NCBI GenBank assembly: GCA_004356825.1
Contig: SMXC01000167.1
Location: 1-41,726, forward strand
Direction of reading: 5' to 3'
Source: Caldithrix sp.
Lineage (GTDB): Bacteria > Zhuqueibacterota > Zhuqueibacteria > Oceanimicrobiales > Oceanimicrobiaceae
DNA: 41,726 nt
Of this stretch, positions 16,379 through 25,914 are shown in pieces. The stretch's first letter is position 1; each line of letters starts with the position of its first letter. Below the pieces are notes generated by a model. The model searched no databases. It had not been told where the DNA came from and saw only the letters and a program-made list of their open reading frames with translations. Position numbers and translations under genes: made by a program.

Positions 16379-18568
16379 ATGAAAAATGGGTATAAAAAAC
16401 CTTTCCAAGAATTGTTGCGAAGACACCGGCGTTTTACAACTCACAATGATACCGTTTTGCTCACACGTGCGTTCGAATTTAGCTTTGAAGCTCATAAAGA
16501 TCAGTTGCGTAAATCCGGTGCGCCTTATTTTGACCATTGTTTTGAAGTCGCTAAAATCTTAACTGATCTTAAAATGGATTCTGTGACGATTGCGAGCGGC
16601 TTTCTTCATGACATCGCAGAAGATACCGGTTATACTATTGAGGATGTTTCCGAAATGTTTGGCGCAGATGTCGGGCTTTTGGTCGATGGAGTGACTAAAA
16701 TAAGCGAACTCCGATTCGATAGCGTTGAAGAGCGGCAGGCTGAAAATTTTCGCAAGATGATTATTTCGATGATCAAGGATATTCGAGTGATTTTAATCAA
16801 GTTCGCTGATCGGTTGCACAATATGAGAACACTTGAGTTCTTGCCTAAAAAGAAGCAAGAACGCATTGCCATAGAAACACGTGATGTCTACGCGCCATTG
16901 GCGCACCGTTTGGGAATCGCCAAAATTAAGTGGGAGCTCGAAGATTTGATATTAAAAGCCCTGCATCCTGATTCTTATTGGGATTTGGTCAAAAAAATTT
17001 CTGATAAACGGGAAGAAAGAGAACGTTACATTCGGAAGGTTACGAATCCTATTCGAAAGGAACTTCGCCAGGGAAATATAAAGGCCACCATTACCGGCCG
17101 TCCAAAACATTTTTATAGCATTTATGGTAAAATGCACAAGCGAGAATTACCCTTTGAGCAGATCTACGACCTGTTGGCCATTCGAGTTATTTTAGAAAAA
17201 GTAGAGGACTGTTATTTTGTTCTGGGGATTGTGCATAACCTTTATACTCCGGTTCAGGAACGGTTTAAAGACTATATTGCAACGCCTAAGTCGAATTTTT
17301 ATCAATCTTTACACACGACTGTTGTTGGGCCATACGGCAGAATGGTGGAGATTCAGATTCGCACCGAAGAAATGCATCGAACCGCTGAAGAAGGCATCGC
17401 TTCCCATTGGCGTTATAAAGAAGGCAAACAGAAAGAGGACGAGCTTGACAAACATTTGTCCTGGCTCAGGCAGATGATAGAATCTCAACAGGAGGCCAGC
17501 GATGCCTCTGAGTTTATGGAGAATCTGCGCATCGAGCTTTTCAGAGATGAAGTCTTCGTCTTTACGCCAAAAGGAGATTTGTTGAGGCTGCCCCTTGGTT
17601 CGACCACCGTAGATTTTGCCTATGCGGTTCACACCGACGTTGGGTACCATTGTATCGGGGCAAAAGTGAATGGTAAAATGGTAGCGATCCGATATGAGTT
17701 GAAAAGCGGTGATTCGATCGAAATTATTACTTCGCCAAACCAAAAGCCAACCCCGGATTGGATTAAATTTGTTAAGACTTCTAAAGCACGGAGCAGAATT
17801 AAGCGCTGGTTAAGGGAATCATTCTATGAGCAAAGTTTGAAATTGGGCGAGGAGATTTTAACGAAGAGTCTGAAAAAGCATGGTATCAAAAAAGAGATCG
17901 ATTTGAATGAAATAGCCCAGAGTTTTAATTTCCAAAAAGCCGAACAGCTTTTTGCTTCAATTGGAGGTGGCGATACATCAATTCAGGCGGTAATGAACCG
18001 GATTGCCCCCGAGGAAAGAGTTGAGATCAAAGACAAGTCGGTCCTGCAAAAGTTCATAAAAAGAGCTCGAGGCTCTGTTAAGGGTATCCGGGTTCAAGGC
18101 TTGGATGATTTAATGATCAAGTTTGGCGGCTGCTGTCATCCTGTTCCGGGCGACAATATTTTGGGCTTCATTACCAAAGGCCGGGGTATTGTTGTTCACC
18201 GCAGTGATTGCAGAAATATAATTAATTTGCTGGAGAATCCTGACCGGAAAATCGATGTTGAATGGGACGTAGATAAAGACAAACATTTTATGGTGCGGCT
18301 GCAGTTGATAGGCGGAGACCGAAAAAATTTTTTACGGGATGTGTCTGATTCCATTTCTCAAACAGACACTAATATCGTCAGCATAGACATGAAAGTTGAG
18401 GATGCCGTTGTCAATAGTAATATCATTCTTGAAGTTAGAAATCTACAACACTTAACTCGAATTGTTAAAAAAATAAGCCAAGTGAAAGGAGTGATGAACG
18501 TAGAAAGACTAAATGGTACAGGCGAAAACATATCAGACATGAGTACTTTTGTTAGTGAAGATTCTTAG
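16379..18568 (+). CDS. (p)ppGpp synthetase/hydrolase, RelA/SpoT family
   Basis: HD motif FLHDIAEDTGYT; RFKDYIATPKSNFYQSLHTTVVGPYGRMVEIQIRTEEMH; TGS domain; C-terminal ACT-like region. Confidence 0.95.
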   Translation: MKNGYKKPFQELLRRHRRFTTHNDTVLLTRAFEFSFEAHKDQLRKSGAPYFDHCFEVAKILTDLKMDSVTIASGFLHDIAEDTGYTIEDVSEMFGADVGLLVDGVTKISELRFDSVEERQAENFRKMIISMIKDIRVILIKFADRLHNMRTLEFLPKKKQERIAIETRDVYAPLAHRLGIAKIKWELEDLILKALHPDSYWDLVKKISDKREERERYIRKVTNPIRKELRQGNIKATITGRPKHFYSIYGKMHKRELPFEQIYDLLAIRVILEKVEDCYFVLGIVHNLYTPVQERFKDYIATPKSNFYQSLHTTVVGPYGRMVEIQIRTEEMHRTAEEGIASHWRYKEGKQKEDELDKHLSWLRQMIESQQEASDASEFMENLRIELFRDEVFVFTPKGDLLRLPLGSTTVDFAYAVHTDVGYHCIGAKVNGKMVAIRYELKSGDSIEIITSPNQKPTPDWIKFVKTSKARSRIKRWLRESFYEQSLKLGEEILTKSLKKHGIKKEIDLNEIAQSFNFQKAEQLFASIGGGDTSIQAVMNRIAPEERVEIKDKSVLQKFIKRARGSVKGIRVQGLDDLMIKFGGCCHPVPGDNILGFITKGRGIVVHRSDCRNIINLLENPDRKIDVEWDVDKDKHFMVRLQLIGGDRKNFLRDVSDSISQTDTNIVSIDMKVEDAVVNSNIILEVRNLQHLTRIVKKISQVKGVMNVERLNGTGENISDMSTFVSEDS

Positions 18569-18636
18569 TGTAGTTTTTAGATTCGGATCAATTAATAGGT
18601 TAGAGTGCGGACAAGTATCCAAAGAGAGAGGATTTC

Positions 18637-18954
18637 ATGAAAAAAACCATTACCAAAAAGGATGTTGCTAAAAGAACCGCTAAATTAGTAGGCGAAAAGA
18701 TTTATCAGGCTGAAAGAATAGTGGACGGAGTTTTCACATCGCTGCGGCAGTTTATGGCTGAGGCTGACCCGGAAGTTAGAATTGAAATTCGCGATTTCGG
18801 AGTCTTTGAAGTAAAAAAAACAAAGCCTAAGCCAAAAGCCCGTAATCCCAAAACTGGGGAAATTATCTATGTTCCTGCTCGTCGAAAGACTCATTTTAAG
18901 GCAGGTAAACTTTTAAAAGATGTTTTAAAAACCCCACTGGATCAGATTAAATAA
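18637..18954 (+). CDS. HU/IHF-family DNA-binding protein
   Basis: TKKDVAKRTAKLVG...VRIEIRDFGVFEVKKTKPKPKARNPKTGEIIYVPARRKTHFKAGKLLKD. Confidence 0.93.
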   Translation: MKKTITKKDVAKRTAKLVGEKIYQAERIVDGVFTSLRQFMAEADPEVRIEIRDFGVFEVKKTKPKPKARNPKTGEIIYVPARRKTHFKAGKLLKDVLKTPLDQIK

Positions 18955-19019
18955 ATTTATGAGCCGGTCGTAGAACTGGACTCTTAAGATTCTAATTAAA
19001 TACTCGCTCTATCCTGAGG

Positions 19020-19451
19020 ATGCAGGGAAGAATTTTAGGCATTGATTATGGCAAAAAGAGGATTGGGTTGGCAGTTAGCGATCCAATGAGGAAAATTGCA
19101 CAAGGCCTGCCGACCCTTACAAATAGCAACCTTGCCCAGGTATTCACCGATTTGGAAAATATCATAAGCGAGCACGAAATAAAAAAAATTGTGATTGGTC
19201 TCCCGATTACGATGAAGGCTGAGGTTGGGAAAGCAGCCCAAGTCACTAATAAATTTGTTACGGCTTTAAAGGATCGGTTTGAGCTCCCTACAATGGTTTG
19301 GGATGAAAGGCTCACCAGCGTTTTAGCCAGGCGTACCATGAGAGAGCTTGGAAAATCGCCCAGTAAAAACAAAAACAAAGTTGATGAAATAGCAGCTATT
19401 CTTATTTTACAAAGCTATTTAGACAGTATTCCGCATAGTTTTAAGGATTAA
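19020..19451 (+). CDS. ruvX: YqgF/RuvX family pre-16S rRNA nuclease / putative Holliday junction resolvase
   Basis: RILGIDYGKKRIGLAVSDP; IVIGLPITMKAEVGKAAQ; VWDERLTSVLARRTMRE; NKVDEIAAILILQSYLD. Confidence 0.93.
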   Translation: MQGRILGIDYGKKRIGLAVSDPMRKIAQGLPTLTNSNLAQVFTDLENIISEHEIKKIVIGLPITMKAEVGKAAQVTNKFVTALKDRFELPTMVWDERLTSVLARRTMRELGKSPSKNKNKVDEIAAILILQSYLDSIPHSFKD

Positions 19452-19474
19452 AATGGTGGTTGAGAATATATTCG

Positions 19475-20503
19475 ATGTTACAAAAGATTCTAGCTTGTAT
19501 TTTGATTTTAACCGCAAATATTATTTGTGTTTTTGCCCAGAGCAATCGCTTTATAACTTTAAGCCATGTGAAAGCTCGTCCACTAGCGATGGGTGGCGCC
19601 TTTACCGCAGTTGAAGATGACCTGGCCGCGATTAACTTTAACCCCGCGGCATTTTCGCTTTATAAATTAAAGAAATCAAAACGGTTCACATTTTTCTTGA
19701 ATCCAGTTGCACCGATTATTGGGGCGATTGATAACAAAATATTATTTCAAGGCAGTGGGTCGAAGATTGAGGATTATTTGTTTTCGCTGGGTCTCCTGTT
19801 AAAATCCGTTTCTATCTCTCTAGGTTCGATCGATTTCGGCTTTTTACTCAGTGAGGAGGGCTTAAACTTACCTGACATCTTTGTTGATGAAAAATTCTTT
19901 AGAGTTTCGGGTTTTCGTCAAAACCATTCCCACACCTTTGTTGCTCGCTTAAAACTCGCAGATAAAGTTTCCTTTGGCGGTTCCGCCAGCGTTTTGTTCG
20001 GCAGCCAGGAAGCAGACCCCTTAGAACGCCAGAGTGGATTCGGCTTCAGTTACGGAATTTTGCTAAAACCCGAAAAAGGACTGAGCATTGGGGTTTCTTT
20101 TGTTAATATGGCTGATTCGCTGAAAGGATTTAGATTGCAGAGCGAAAGAATCGTTGACGAGTCTGTTAATGTTGGTATTTCTTATCAACCTTTTAACGGC
20201 ACCCTGCTTTCACTCGATGTTCGAAACGTGGGCGAAGAAGGTTCGAAAGTTGTGCGCGAATTTCATTTTGGACTTGAGCAGGTTATATTTTCACATGTGG
20301 CAATTCGGGGAGGGTATTATTTTAAAGGGGGTGGCGATAACGTTTTTAGTGGCGGAGTTGGAATTTTTGACTTGAACACTATCTTTGATTTGGAGGATGC
20401 TTTTAGCCATCGAAATTTTGTGCTTAATTATGCGTTTGTTTATGAAGAAACCGGAGTGATAAACGATCGTCGGCATTTTCTGTCTTTTTTGCTGAGACTA
20501 TGA
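19475..20503 (+). CDS. PorV/PorQ-like outer-membrane protein
   Basis: Signal peptide MLQKILACILILTANIICVFAQ; ARPLAMGGAFTAVEDDLAAINFNPAAFSLY. ATG 19475 preferred over TTG 19460. Confidence 0.7.
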   Translation: MLQKILACILILTANIICVFAQSNRFITLSHVKARPLAMGGAFTAVEDDLAAINFNPAAFSLYKLKKSKRFTFFLNPVAPIIGAIDNKILFQGSGSKIEDYLFSLGLLLKSVSISLGSIDFGFLLSEEGLNLPDIFVDEKFFRVSGFRQNHSHTFVARLKLADKVSFGGSASVLFGSQEADPLERQSGFGFSYGILLKPEKGLSIGVSFVNMADSLKGFRLQSERIVDESVNVGISYQPFNGTLLSLDVRNVGEEGSKVVREFHFGLEQVIFSHVAIRGGYYFKGGGDNVFSGGVGIFDLNTIFDLEDAFSHRNFVLNYAFVYEETGVINDRRHFLSFLLRL

Positions 20504-20572
20504 TATTCGTTTATTGCTTTAGCCGCCTTTAATCCGGTGGAACTTTGAAAGATCATAATAAGTTAGTATGAA

Positions 20573-21205
20573 GTGCTCTTTAAAAAACGGACAATATTGA
20601 TTGGCTTCTTATGGCTAATTGCAAGTTTTTCAAATCGTTGTTTGGCTCAAGAAAGTAATTTTTTGTTTATTTCAAGTTTGACAGACAGCTTATTGGACTT
20701 AGCTACAACTCAGTTAACTAGTGAAAAAGCCAGCCAAGCAGTCCTTAGAAGTTTAGAAGATAACAACATAAACTGGTTTTTTGAAGATAGGCTTGTAGAG
20801 TTATTAAAGCGAAAAAATATAGCTCATATTTATTTTGAAGATAAAGTTGAGGGGTCACGTGATTCTGAGAATTTATCCTTAGGTTTTGAATATAAAGTAT
20901 TCAAACTGGACGTAAAATATATGAAGCAAAGCAGGAATTCGAAGAGGGTTAAAAGAATTGCTGAAGTTGAATTTTTTTTAAGAATTATTCAACATGCCAC
21001 GGGTACGGTTTTATTGAGTGAAAACTTCGAAGGGAAAAAAGAAAAATGGCTTCATGTAAACCAGGCAAACTTGCAAGAGACAAGTGATATTCAATTTAAC
21101 CCGAGTCAACCAAAGCAAAAAAAAATAAATATCCTTCAACCGATATTAATTTCAAGTGTCACTGGCATTATCGTATATTTATTTTATGGATTGCGTAGCC
21201 GATAA
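20573..21205 (+). CDS. Hypothetical exported/membrane-anchored protein
   Basis: N-terminal hydrophobic segment ending CLAQ, C-terminal hydrophobic ILISSVTGIIVYLFYG; no family recognised. GTG start. Confidence 0.6.
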   Translation: MLFKKRTILIGFLWLIASFSNRCLAQESNFLFISSLTDSLLDLATTQLTSEKASQAVLRSLEDNNINWFFEDRLVELLKRKNIAHIYFEDKVEGSRDSENLSLGFEYKVFKLDVKYMKQSRNSKRVKRIAEVEFFLRIIQHATGTVLLSENFEGKKEKWLHVNQANLQETSDIQFNPSQPKQKKINILQPILISSVTGIIVYLFYGLRSR

Positions 21206-21237
21206 CTTAACAAAAGAATTAGTGATAGGGTAGGTGA

Positions 21238-22059
21238 ATGATAGTTAATTTAACAAGACATTGGAAATGGTTACTGATCTTAATTGTGGTTCAGTTCGGA
21301 TGTAAATCCTATAACGTGAGGCCCAATCTAACCGCGGAAAAGCGAATTGAATTAGCACGGTTAATGTTTAACAATAAAGATTATGTTGAGGCTAAAACTC
21401 AATATAAAATTTTGACCTTGAATAATCCCGGGCTACGATTTATTGATGAAGCGCAGTTTTTTTTAGCTGAATGTCACTTTAATATAAAAGAGTACATACT
21501 CGCTGCGGATGAATATAGTCGTTTGACCCGTTTGTATTCGAAGAGCCCCTGGGTTGACGACGCCTATTTTAAGATTGCACTCTGCAATTATAAACTCTCA
21601 CCGAAGCCTGCGCTGGATCAAAAATATACCAAGTTAGCCGTTTTGCATTTCGCAGCATTTATTGAAGATTTTCCGAACAGCGAGATTGTCCCCGAAGCCG
21701 AACGCCTGCTGAAAAGATGCAGAACCAAGTTAGCCGAAAAAGAATTTAAGGCAGGTGATCTCTATCGAAAGTTGAATATTAATCACGCAGCGCTTGTGTA
21801 TTTTGACAGTGTTTTGGAAACCTATTATGATACAAAGTATGCAAAAGACGCCTTATTTCTAAGAGGTGAGAGTCTGTACGAACTTGACCGTAAAGTTGAG
21901 GCAGATAAGGCATTTAAAGAGTTTATTGCTAAGTATCCGCAAAGCAAACTCGTTAGTAAAGCGAAGAGTCGTATTAAGGAAATCACATCCGAAGTAAACA
22001 AAGTACGGAAAGCAAACGGCGTTTCTCCTTCAGCGAAACAAGAACAAAAAAAACAATGA
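21238..22059 (+). CDS. bamD: BamD-like outer-membrane assembly lipoprotein (TPR)
   Basis: Lipobox-like VVQFGC; ARLMFNNKDYVEAKTQYKILTLNNPG...DEAQFFLAECHFNIKEYILAADEYSRLTRLYSKSPWVDDAYFKIALCNYKLS. Confidence 0.85.
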   Translation: MIVNLTRHWKWLLILIVVQFGCKSYNVRPNLTAEKRIELARLMFNNKDYVEAKTQYKILTLNNPGLRFIDEAQFFLAECHFNIKEYILAADEYSRLTRLYSKSPWVDDAYFKIALCNYKLSPKPALDQKYTKLAVLHFAAFIEDFPNSEIVPEAERLLKRCRTKLAEKEFKAGDLYRKLNINHAALVYFDSVLETYYDTKYAKDALFLRGESLYELDRKVEADKAFKEFIAKYPQSKLVSKAKSRIKEITSEVNKVRKANGVSPSAKQEQKKQ

Positions 22060-22066
22060 GCTTAAA

Positions 22067-22648
22067 TTGAAAATCGGTTTATATGGTGGCACGTTTGATC
22101 CGATTCATACCGCCCATTTGTTAATTGCTCAATATATTACAGAGGAACTAAATCTTCAAAAAATAATATTCATTCCTTCAGCAGACCCGCCACATAAAGC
22201 AGTCTATTCCAGCTCCGAGCATCGTTTTAAAATGCTACAACTTGCTATTTTAAAAAATACTGCCTTTGAAATCTCGGCATTTGAAATTAAAAAAAAGGGC
22301 GTATCTTTTAGTGTTGACACTATAGAGCAGCTTAGAAAACAACTAAATGTGGATAAACAAAACCTTTTTTGGATAATCGGCTCTGATAACTTTGTGGATT
22401 TTCCGAATTGGAAAGATCCGGATAAAATTTTTGAGTTATGCAATGTGGTGGTTTTTCCAAGAAACACCGATGATTTTGAAAAGGCTCCAAACGAATATCA
22501 GGAACGAGCGTTTTACTTGAAGAATACGCCTTTGTTAGATATATCCTCTACACGAATCCGAACCTTAGTCAAGGAAAAACGCTCAATTAAATATTGGGTT
22601 CCGCCCGCCGTCGAAGCGTTTATTCACTCTGAGAAGCTTTATGCTTGA
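22067..22648 (+). CDS. nadD: Nicotinate-nucleotide adenylyltransferase
   Basis: IGLYGGTFDPIHTAHLLIAQ; IIFIPSADPPHK; WIIGSDNFVDFPNWKDPDKIF; ISSTRIRTLVKEKRSIKYWVPPAVEAFI; TTG start. Confidence 0.95.
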   Translation: MKIGLYGGTFDPIHTAHLLIAQYITEELNLQKIIFIPSADPPHKAVYSSSEHRFKMLQLAILKNTAFEISAFEIKKKGVSFSVDTIEQLRKQLNVDKQNLFWIIGSDNFVDFPNWKDPDKIFELCNVVVFPRNTDDFEKAPNEYQERAFYLKNTPLLDISSTRIRTLVKEKRSIKYWVPPAVEAFIHSEKLYA

Positions 22649-22715
22649 ACATTATAATAATAGTACATCTGTTTAGTTTCCAATTTCAAACCATAAAAAG
22701 TTTTATGTTTTTGCG

Positions 22716-23166
22716 ATGAACACACTCTTTTTTGTGCAAAAATTGAGCAGCAATGGCATTCATTGTTTTCTGTTCCCGTGCCAAAAGGGTGGCTCAAGGC
22801 AGTTGACATGGTGCAGTGAAAAAAATGAAAGTGATGATGAATCTTTTAAGCGGGCATTGAGTGTATTGAAAAAAAGGCGCATCGTTTTTATGGCGCCCGA
22901 AGAAACACAGCAGATTGTCCCGTTGTTCCAATAGCGCTTGCAGGGACAAGAGCAATTCTGCCGCCGGGAGCAAAATTTCCCCGGTTTGTTAAGGTTAGCG
23001 CAAATGTGGGCAAAGAGATTAGATTTAAAGTGAATGCTATTTAGAAAATCGCGGTGAGCTGCAGGAGCAAGCAACCCAGGGAATGCATGCAATCTATCAA
23101 CTTAAAGATGAGCTTTTAACAAATATAAGTAACGGTTTTTCAAAAAAACATTACTACATGATCTAA
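22716..23166 (+). pseudogene. Decayed PlsC-family lysophospholipid acyltransferase
   Basis: Three frames in succession: frame of 22716..22934 (ESDDESFKRALSVLKKRRIVFMAPEETQ), then 22922..23044 (VVPIALAGTRAILPPGAKFPRFVKVSANVGKEIRFK), then 23044..23166 (ENRGELQEQATQGMHAIYQLKDEL), matching the order of PlsC C-terminal elements. Confidence 0.7.
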
Positions 23167-23183
23167 CTGTCCCGGTTTTTTGG

Positions 23184-23690
23184 ATGAAGTATTTTGTTAA
23201 GGTGTCGGGGAGAAAACTCTCGGTAGAAGTTGGCAAAGGTGATGATGAGCTTTCTCTCATTGTTGATGGCAAATCCTACCATACTGAACTTAAGAGAGTT
23301 GACTCAGGCAATATCTTTTCCTTAATTGTAGACAATTATTCTTATCAGTTGTTTTTCGAGGAGGCAGAAAACGGAAATTGGGTCTCGGTTGATGGTCACA
23401 AGTTTTTTGTTGAACTGGAAGACAAGAAAGCACACCTCATCCGCGGATTCATCAAAGCCGATCAAAAACCTCGGCGGCTGACCGAAATTACTGCGCCGAT
23501 GCCGGGCCGAATTACAAGACTTTTTGCCAAAGAAAATCAGTTGGTCAAAAAAGGCGACGGACTTGTTATCATTGAAGCTATGAAAATGGAAAATGAAATT
23601 CGCGCGAATGGCGATGGTACGGTGAGGGAGGTTTTAGTAAATGAAGGAGATTCGGTCGACAAAGACGCCGTGCTAATCCTGATGAAATAA
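23184..23690 (+). CDS. Biotin carboxyl carrier protein-like (biotin/lipoyl attachment domain)
   Basis: ITAPMPGRITRLFAKENQLVKKGDGLVIIEAMKMENEIRANGDGTVREVLVNEGDSV; EAMKMEN biotinylation site. Confidence 0.93.
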   Translation: MKYFVKVSGRKLSVEVGKGDDELSLIVDGKSYHTELKRVDSGNIFSLIVDNYSYQLFFEEAENGNWVSVDGHKFFVELEDKKAHLIRGFIKADQKPRRLTEITAPMPGRITRLFAKENQLVKKGDGLVIIEAMKMENEIRANGDGTVREVLVNEGDSVDKDAVLILMK

Positions 23691-23763
23691 TTCTATACCT
23701 CTACCGGACTGATAATACTTCTACTTCGTAGAAAGTAACCGTTTAAAAGAGTTTAGCAATATA

Positions 23764-24456
23764 ATGCCACCCAAAACCATCGGTATCCTTGGCGGGATGG
23801 GGCCTGATGCAACTGCGCTGTTTTTCCAAAGAGTTATCGCGCTAACTCCGGCCCAATGCGACCAAGAGCATATACCCATAATTATCAACAATAACCCCCA
23901 AATTCCTGACCGCACCGATGCTATCCTTGCAAATGGTGAAAATCCGGTCCCTGCCCTGCAAGATGCAATAATAATTCTTGAAAAAGCATCCGTGGATTTT
24001 ATTTTCATTCCGTGCAATACCGTCCATGTTTACTACGATGAAATGCAGCGGTGCGTGGATGTGCCGATCGTCAATTTAATTGAAAGTGTGGTTGACGATA
24101 TCTTGAAAAGGTTTCCGGACATCAATAAAGTTGGATTACTTTCTACCCTCGGCACTATTAAGTCCGGCCTCTATCATAATACCCTGCTTAAGCATGATAT
24201 TGAGTTAGTTGCACCGAATGAAGTTCAGCATGATAACCTCCAAGGTGCTATTCAGGAACTAAAAAAACAGTCCAAAGATACCTCTGCTATTCAGTCGTTA
24301 GCTAATGATTTAGTCCGGGCCGGCGTCCAGGGAATAATTTTAGGATGTACAGAACTTTCTCTTATTGCAAAGCAGCTAATATTAAGCGTGCCGGTTTTTG
24401 ATTCGATTGAAATTTTAGCTGAAAAAGCAGTTCGACTTGCTTTTGGGGGAAAATAA
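23764..24456 (+). CDS. Aspartate/glutamate racemase family protein
   Basis: IGILGGMGPDATALFFQRVI; FIFIPCNTVHVYYDEMQ; GIILGCTELSLI. Confidence 0.92.
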   Translation: MPPKTIGILGGMGPDATALFFQRVIALTPAQCDQEHIPIIINNNPQIPDRTDAILANGENPVPALQDAIIILEKASVDFIFIPCNTVHVYYDEMQRCVDVPIVNLIESVVDDILKRFPDINKVGLLSTLGTIKSGLYHNTLLKHDIELVAPNEVQHDNLQGAIQELKKQSKDTSAIQSLANDLVRAGVQGIILGCTELSLIAKQLILSVPVFDSIEILAEKAVRLAFGGK

Positions 24457-24460
24457 AAAA

Positions 24461-24482
24461 GCCCCCAGCATTCGCCAGGGGC
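24461..24482 (-). terminator. Rho-independent terminator of the response-regulator gene
   Basis: Minus strand GCCCCTGGC-GAAT-GCTGGGGGC followed by TTTTTT. Confidence 0.8.
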
Positions 24483-24505
24483 CCGGAGGGAGGAAAAAAT
24501 GAGTA

Positions 24506-25201
24506 TTAAAGGAAACGATATCCTGTGCCATGAATTGTTTCAATATACTGAGATGGGTATTTGTATTCACCCAATTTTTCCCGTAACCTTTTAATATGAA
24601 CATCCACTGTTCGGTTGGTCACGTAGACCTTCTTTCCCCAGACTCTATCGAGAATTTCTTTACGTGAAAATACATTCATTCTGCGAGATGCCAGGAGGTA
24701 AAGCAGTTTAAATTGGATGTAAGTTAAATCAATTTGCTTGCCAGCTTTACTTACACGATGCTCGTCGAGATTGATTTCGATATCCTTAACTTTTATCTTT
24801 TTCCCTTCATTAAAATCTAGTCTGCGGCTCAACGCTTTAATTCTAGCAACAAGTTCGCGTTTGCTGTAGGGTTTATTAACGAAATCATCAGCACCAATGT
24901 CAAAACCTTTGATTCGCAATGACTCGTCATTAGCAGATGATACTAGTATAATACCGGTTCGACGTGTTGCGATGTCATCTTTTAATTCCAAGCAGGTTGA
25001 CCAGACACTATCCCCAAATTCATCAAGATCGATGATAACAACCGAAGGTTTTGTGCGCATTGTCACTTCAAGTACATTCTGAAGGCTTTCGAAATGATTC
25101 GCCGTGTAACCCTCTCGTTCCAAAATTTCGTCAAGAACTCTGCCGCCGTTGAGCAATGATTTGTCAAAAAATGCAATATTAGTTTTTTCAACCTTTTCCA
25201 T
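24506..25201 (-). CDS. OmpR/PhoB-type response regulator with a divergent receiver domain
   Basis: Receiver with IIDLDEFGD, LVSSAND, GADDFVNKPYSKRELVARIKAL; winged helix LTYIQFKLLYLLASRRMNVFSRKEILDRVWG...TVDVHIKRLREKLG...IETIHGTGYRFL. Confidence 0.92.
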   Translation of the reverse strand: MEKVEKTNIAFFDKSLLNGGRVLDEILEREGYTANHFESLQNVLEVTMRTKPSVVIIDLDEFGDSVWSTCLELKDDIATRRTGIILVSSANDESLRIKGFDIGADDFVNKPYSKRELVARIKALSRRLDFNEGKKIKVKDIEINLDEHRVSKAGKQIDLTYIQFKLLYLLASRRMNVFSRKEILDRVWGKKVYVTNRTVDVHIKRLREKLGEYKYPSQYIETIHGTGYRFL

Positions 25202-25838
25202 GGTTTGTCCTCCAAAGAGTTTGGTTACTATTTAATAGTTATGCCACTTTCGAATTTGAATTATTCCATTAATTCAGGTCTCACACCGAGAAAACGGTGT
25301 CTTGTTAAAACTGGAATTTAATGTCTCTAAACTCTTCCTTTTAAATTGTGTTTAGGACAATCCGGCGATCCCGGCGTGAGACAACTGCTGAACATCATGA
25401 TGCGTGATTGAAATTTCAATTATGAAATCTGTGGTTTCTTTTTGCAACATCTGTGCCATTAGAAGACACTTTTGATCATAGTTCATGTTTTAAAGTAATG
25501 TTTGTTTCGATAAAGACATCGTTATCTTTAATTATTTAAATAAGTTAATGGCGGACGGAAAGTGCCGTTATTGTAAAAGAGATAATGTTTCATTTATAAA
25601 CATTGCATTGACGTCGTTTATATGTAGTAGATTTTATACGGTTAGAAATCGTGCAACTGCTCGAAAACAGTACATAATTTTCGCAAAATGATACAGTATT
25701 TCAATAAGTTTTAGCGTTTGGAGTTAAATAATCACTTTTTTCTATGGTAAGTATCTCTGTATAGAATTTACCTGATTCCAGGGGAAAAAACCGGACAAGA
25801 TGGTGCTCCTATTTAGGATTTTTGTGCCTAAAAAGACC

Positions 25839-25867
25839 TTGCAAATTGGTTTTATTTGTAGTATATT
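25839..25867 (+). promoter_or_regulatory. Putative promoter of the cPGS-like gene
   Basis: TTGCAA (25839-25844), 17-bp spacer, TATATT (25862-25867), ~48 bp before ATG 25915. Confidence 0.5.
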
Positions 25868-25914
25868 CTCCCCGAATTATTTGAGGATTAGTTGATTAAA
25901 CAACTGGAGGCTTT

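Noticed and set aside
16379-18568. Possible defective synthetase motif in RelA/SpoT (SNFYQSLHT rather than SNGYQSLHT)
   Set aside because: This position varies in functional family members (for example NMYQSLHT); not evidence of inactivation.
23721-23733. TTCTAC-TTC-GTAGAA hairpin after the BCCP gene
   Set aside because: Short stem with no U run; too weak to call a terminator.
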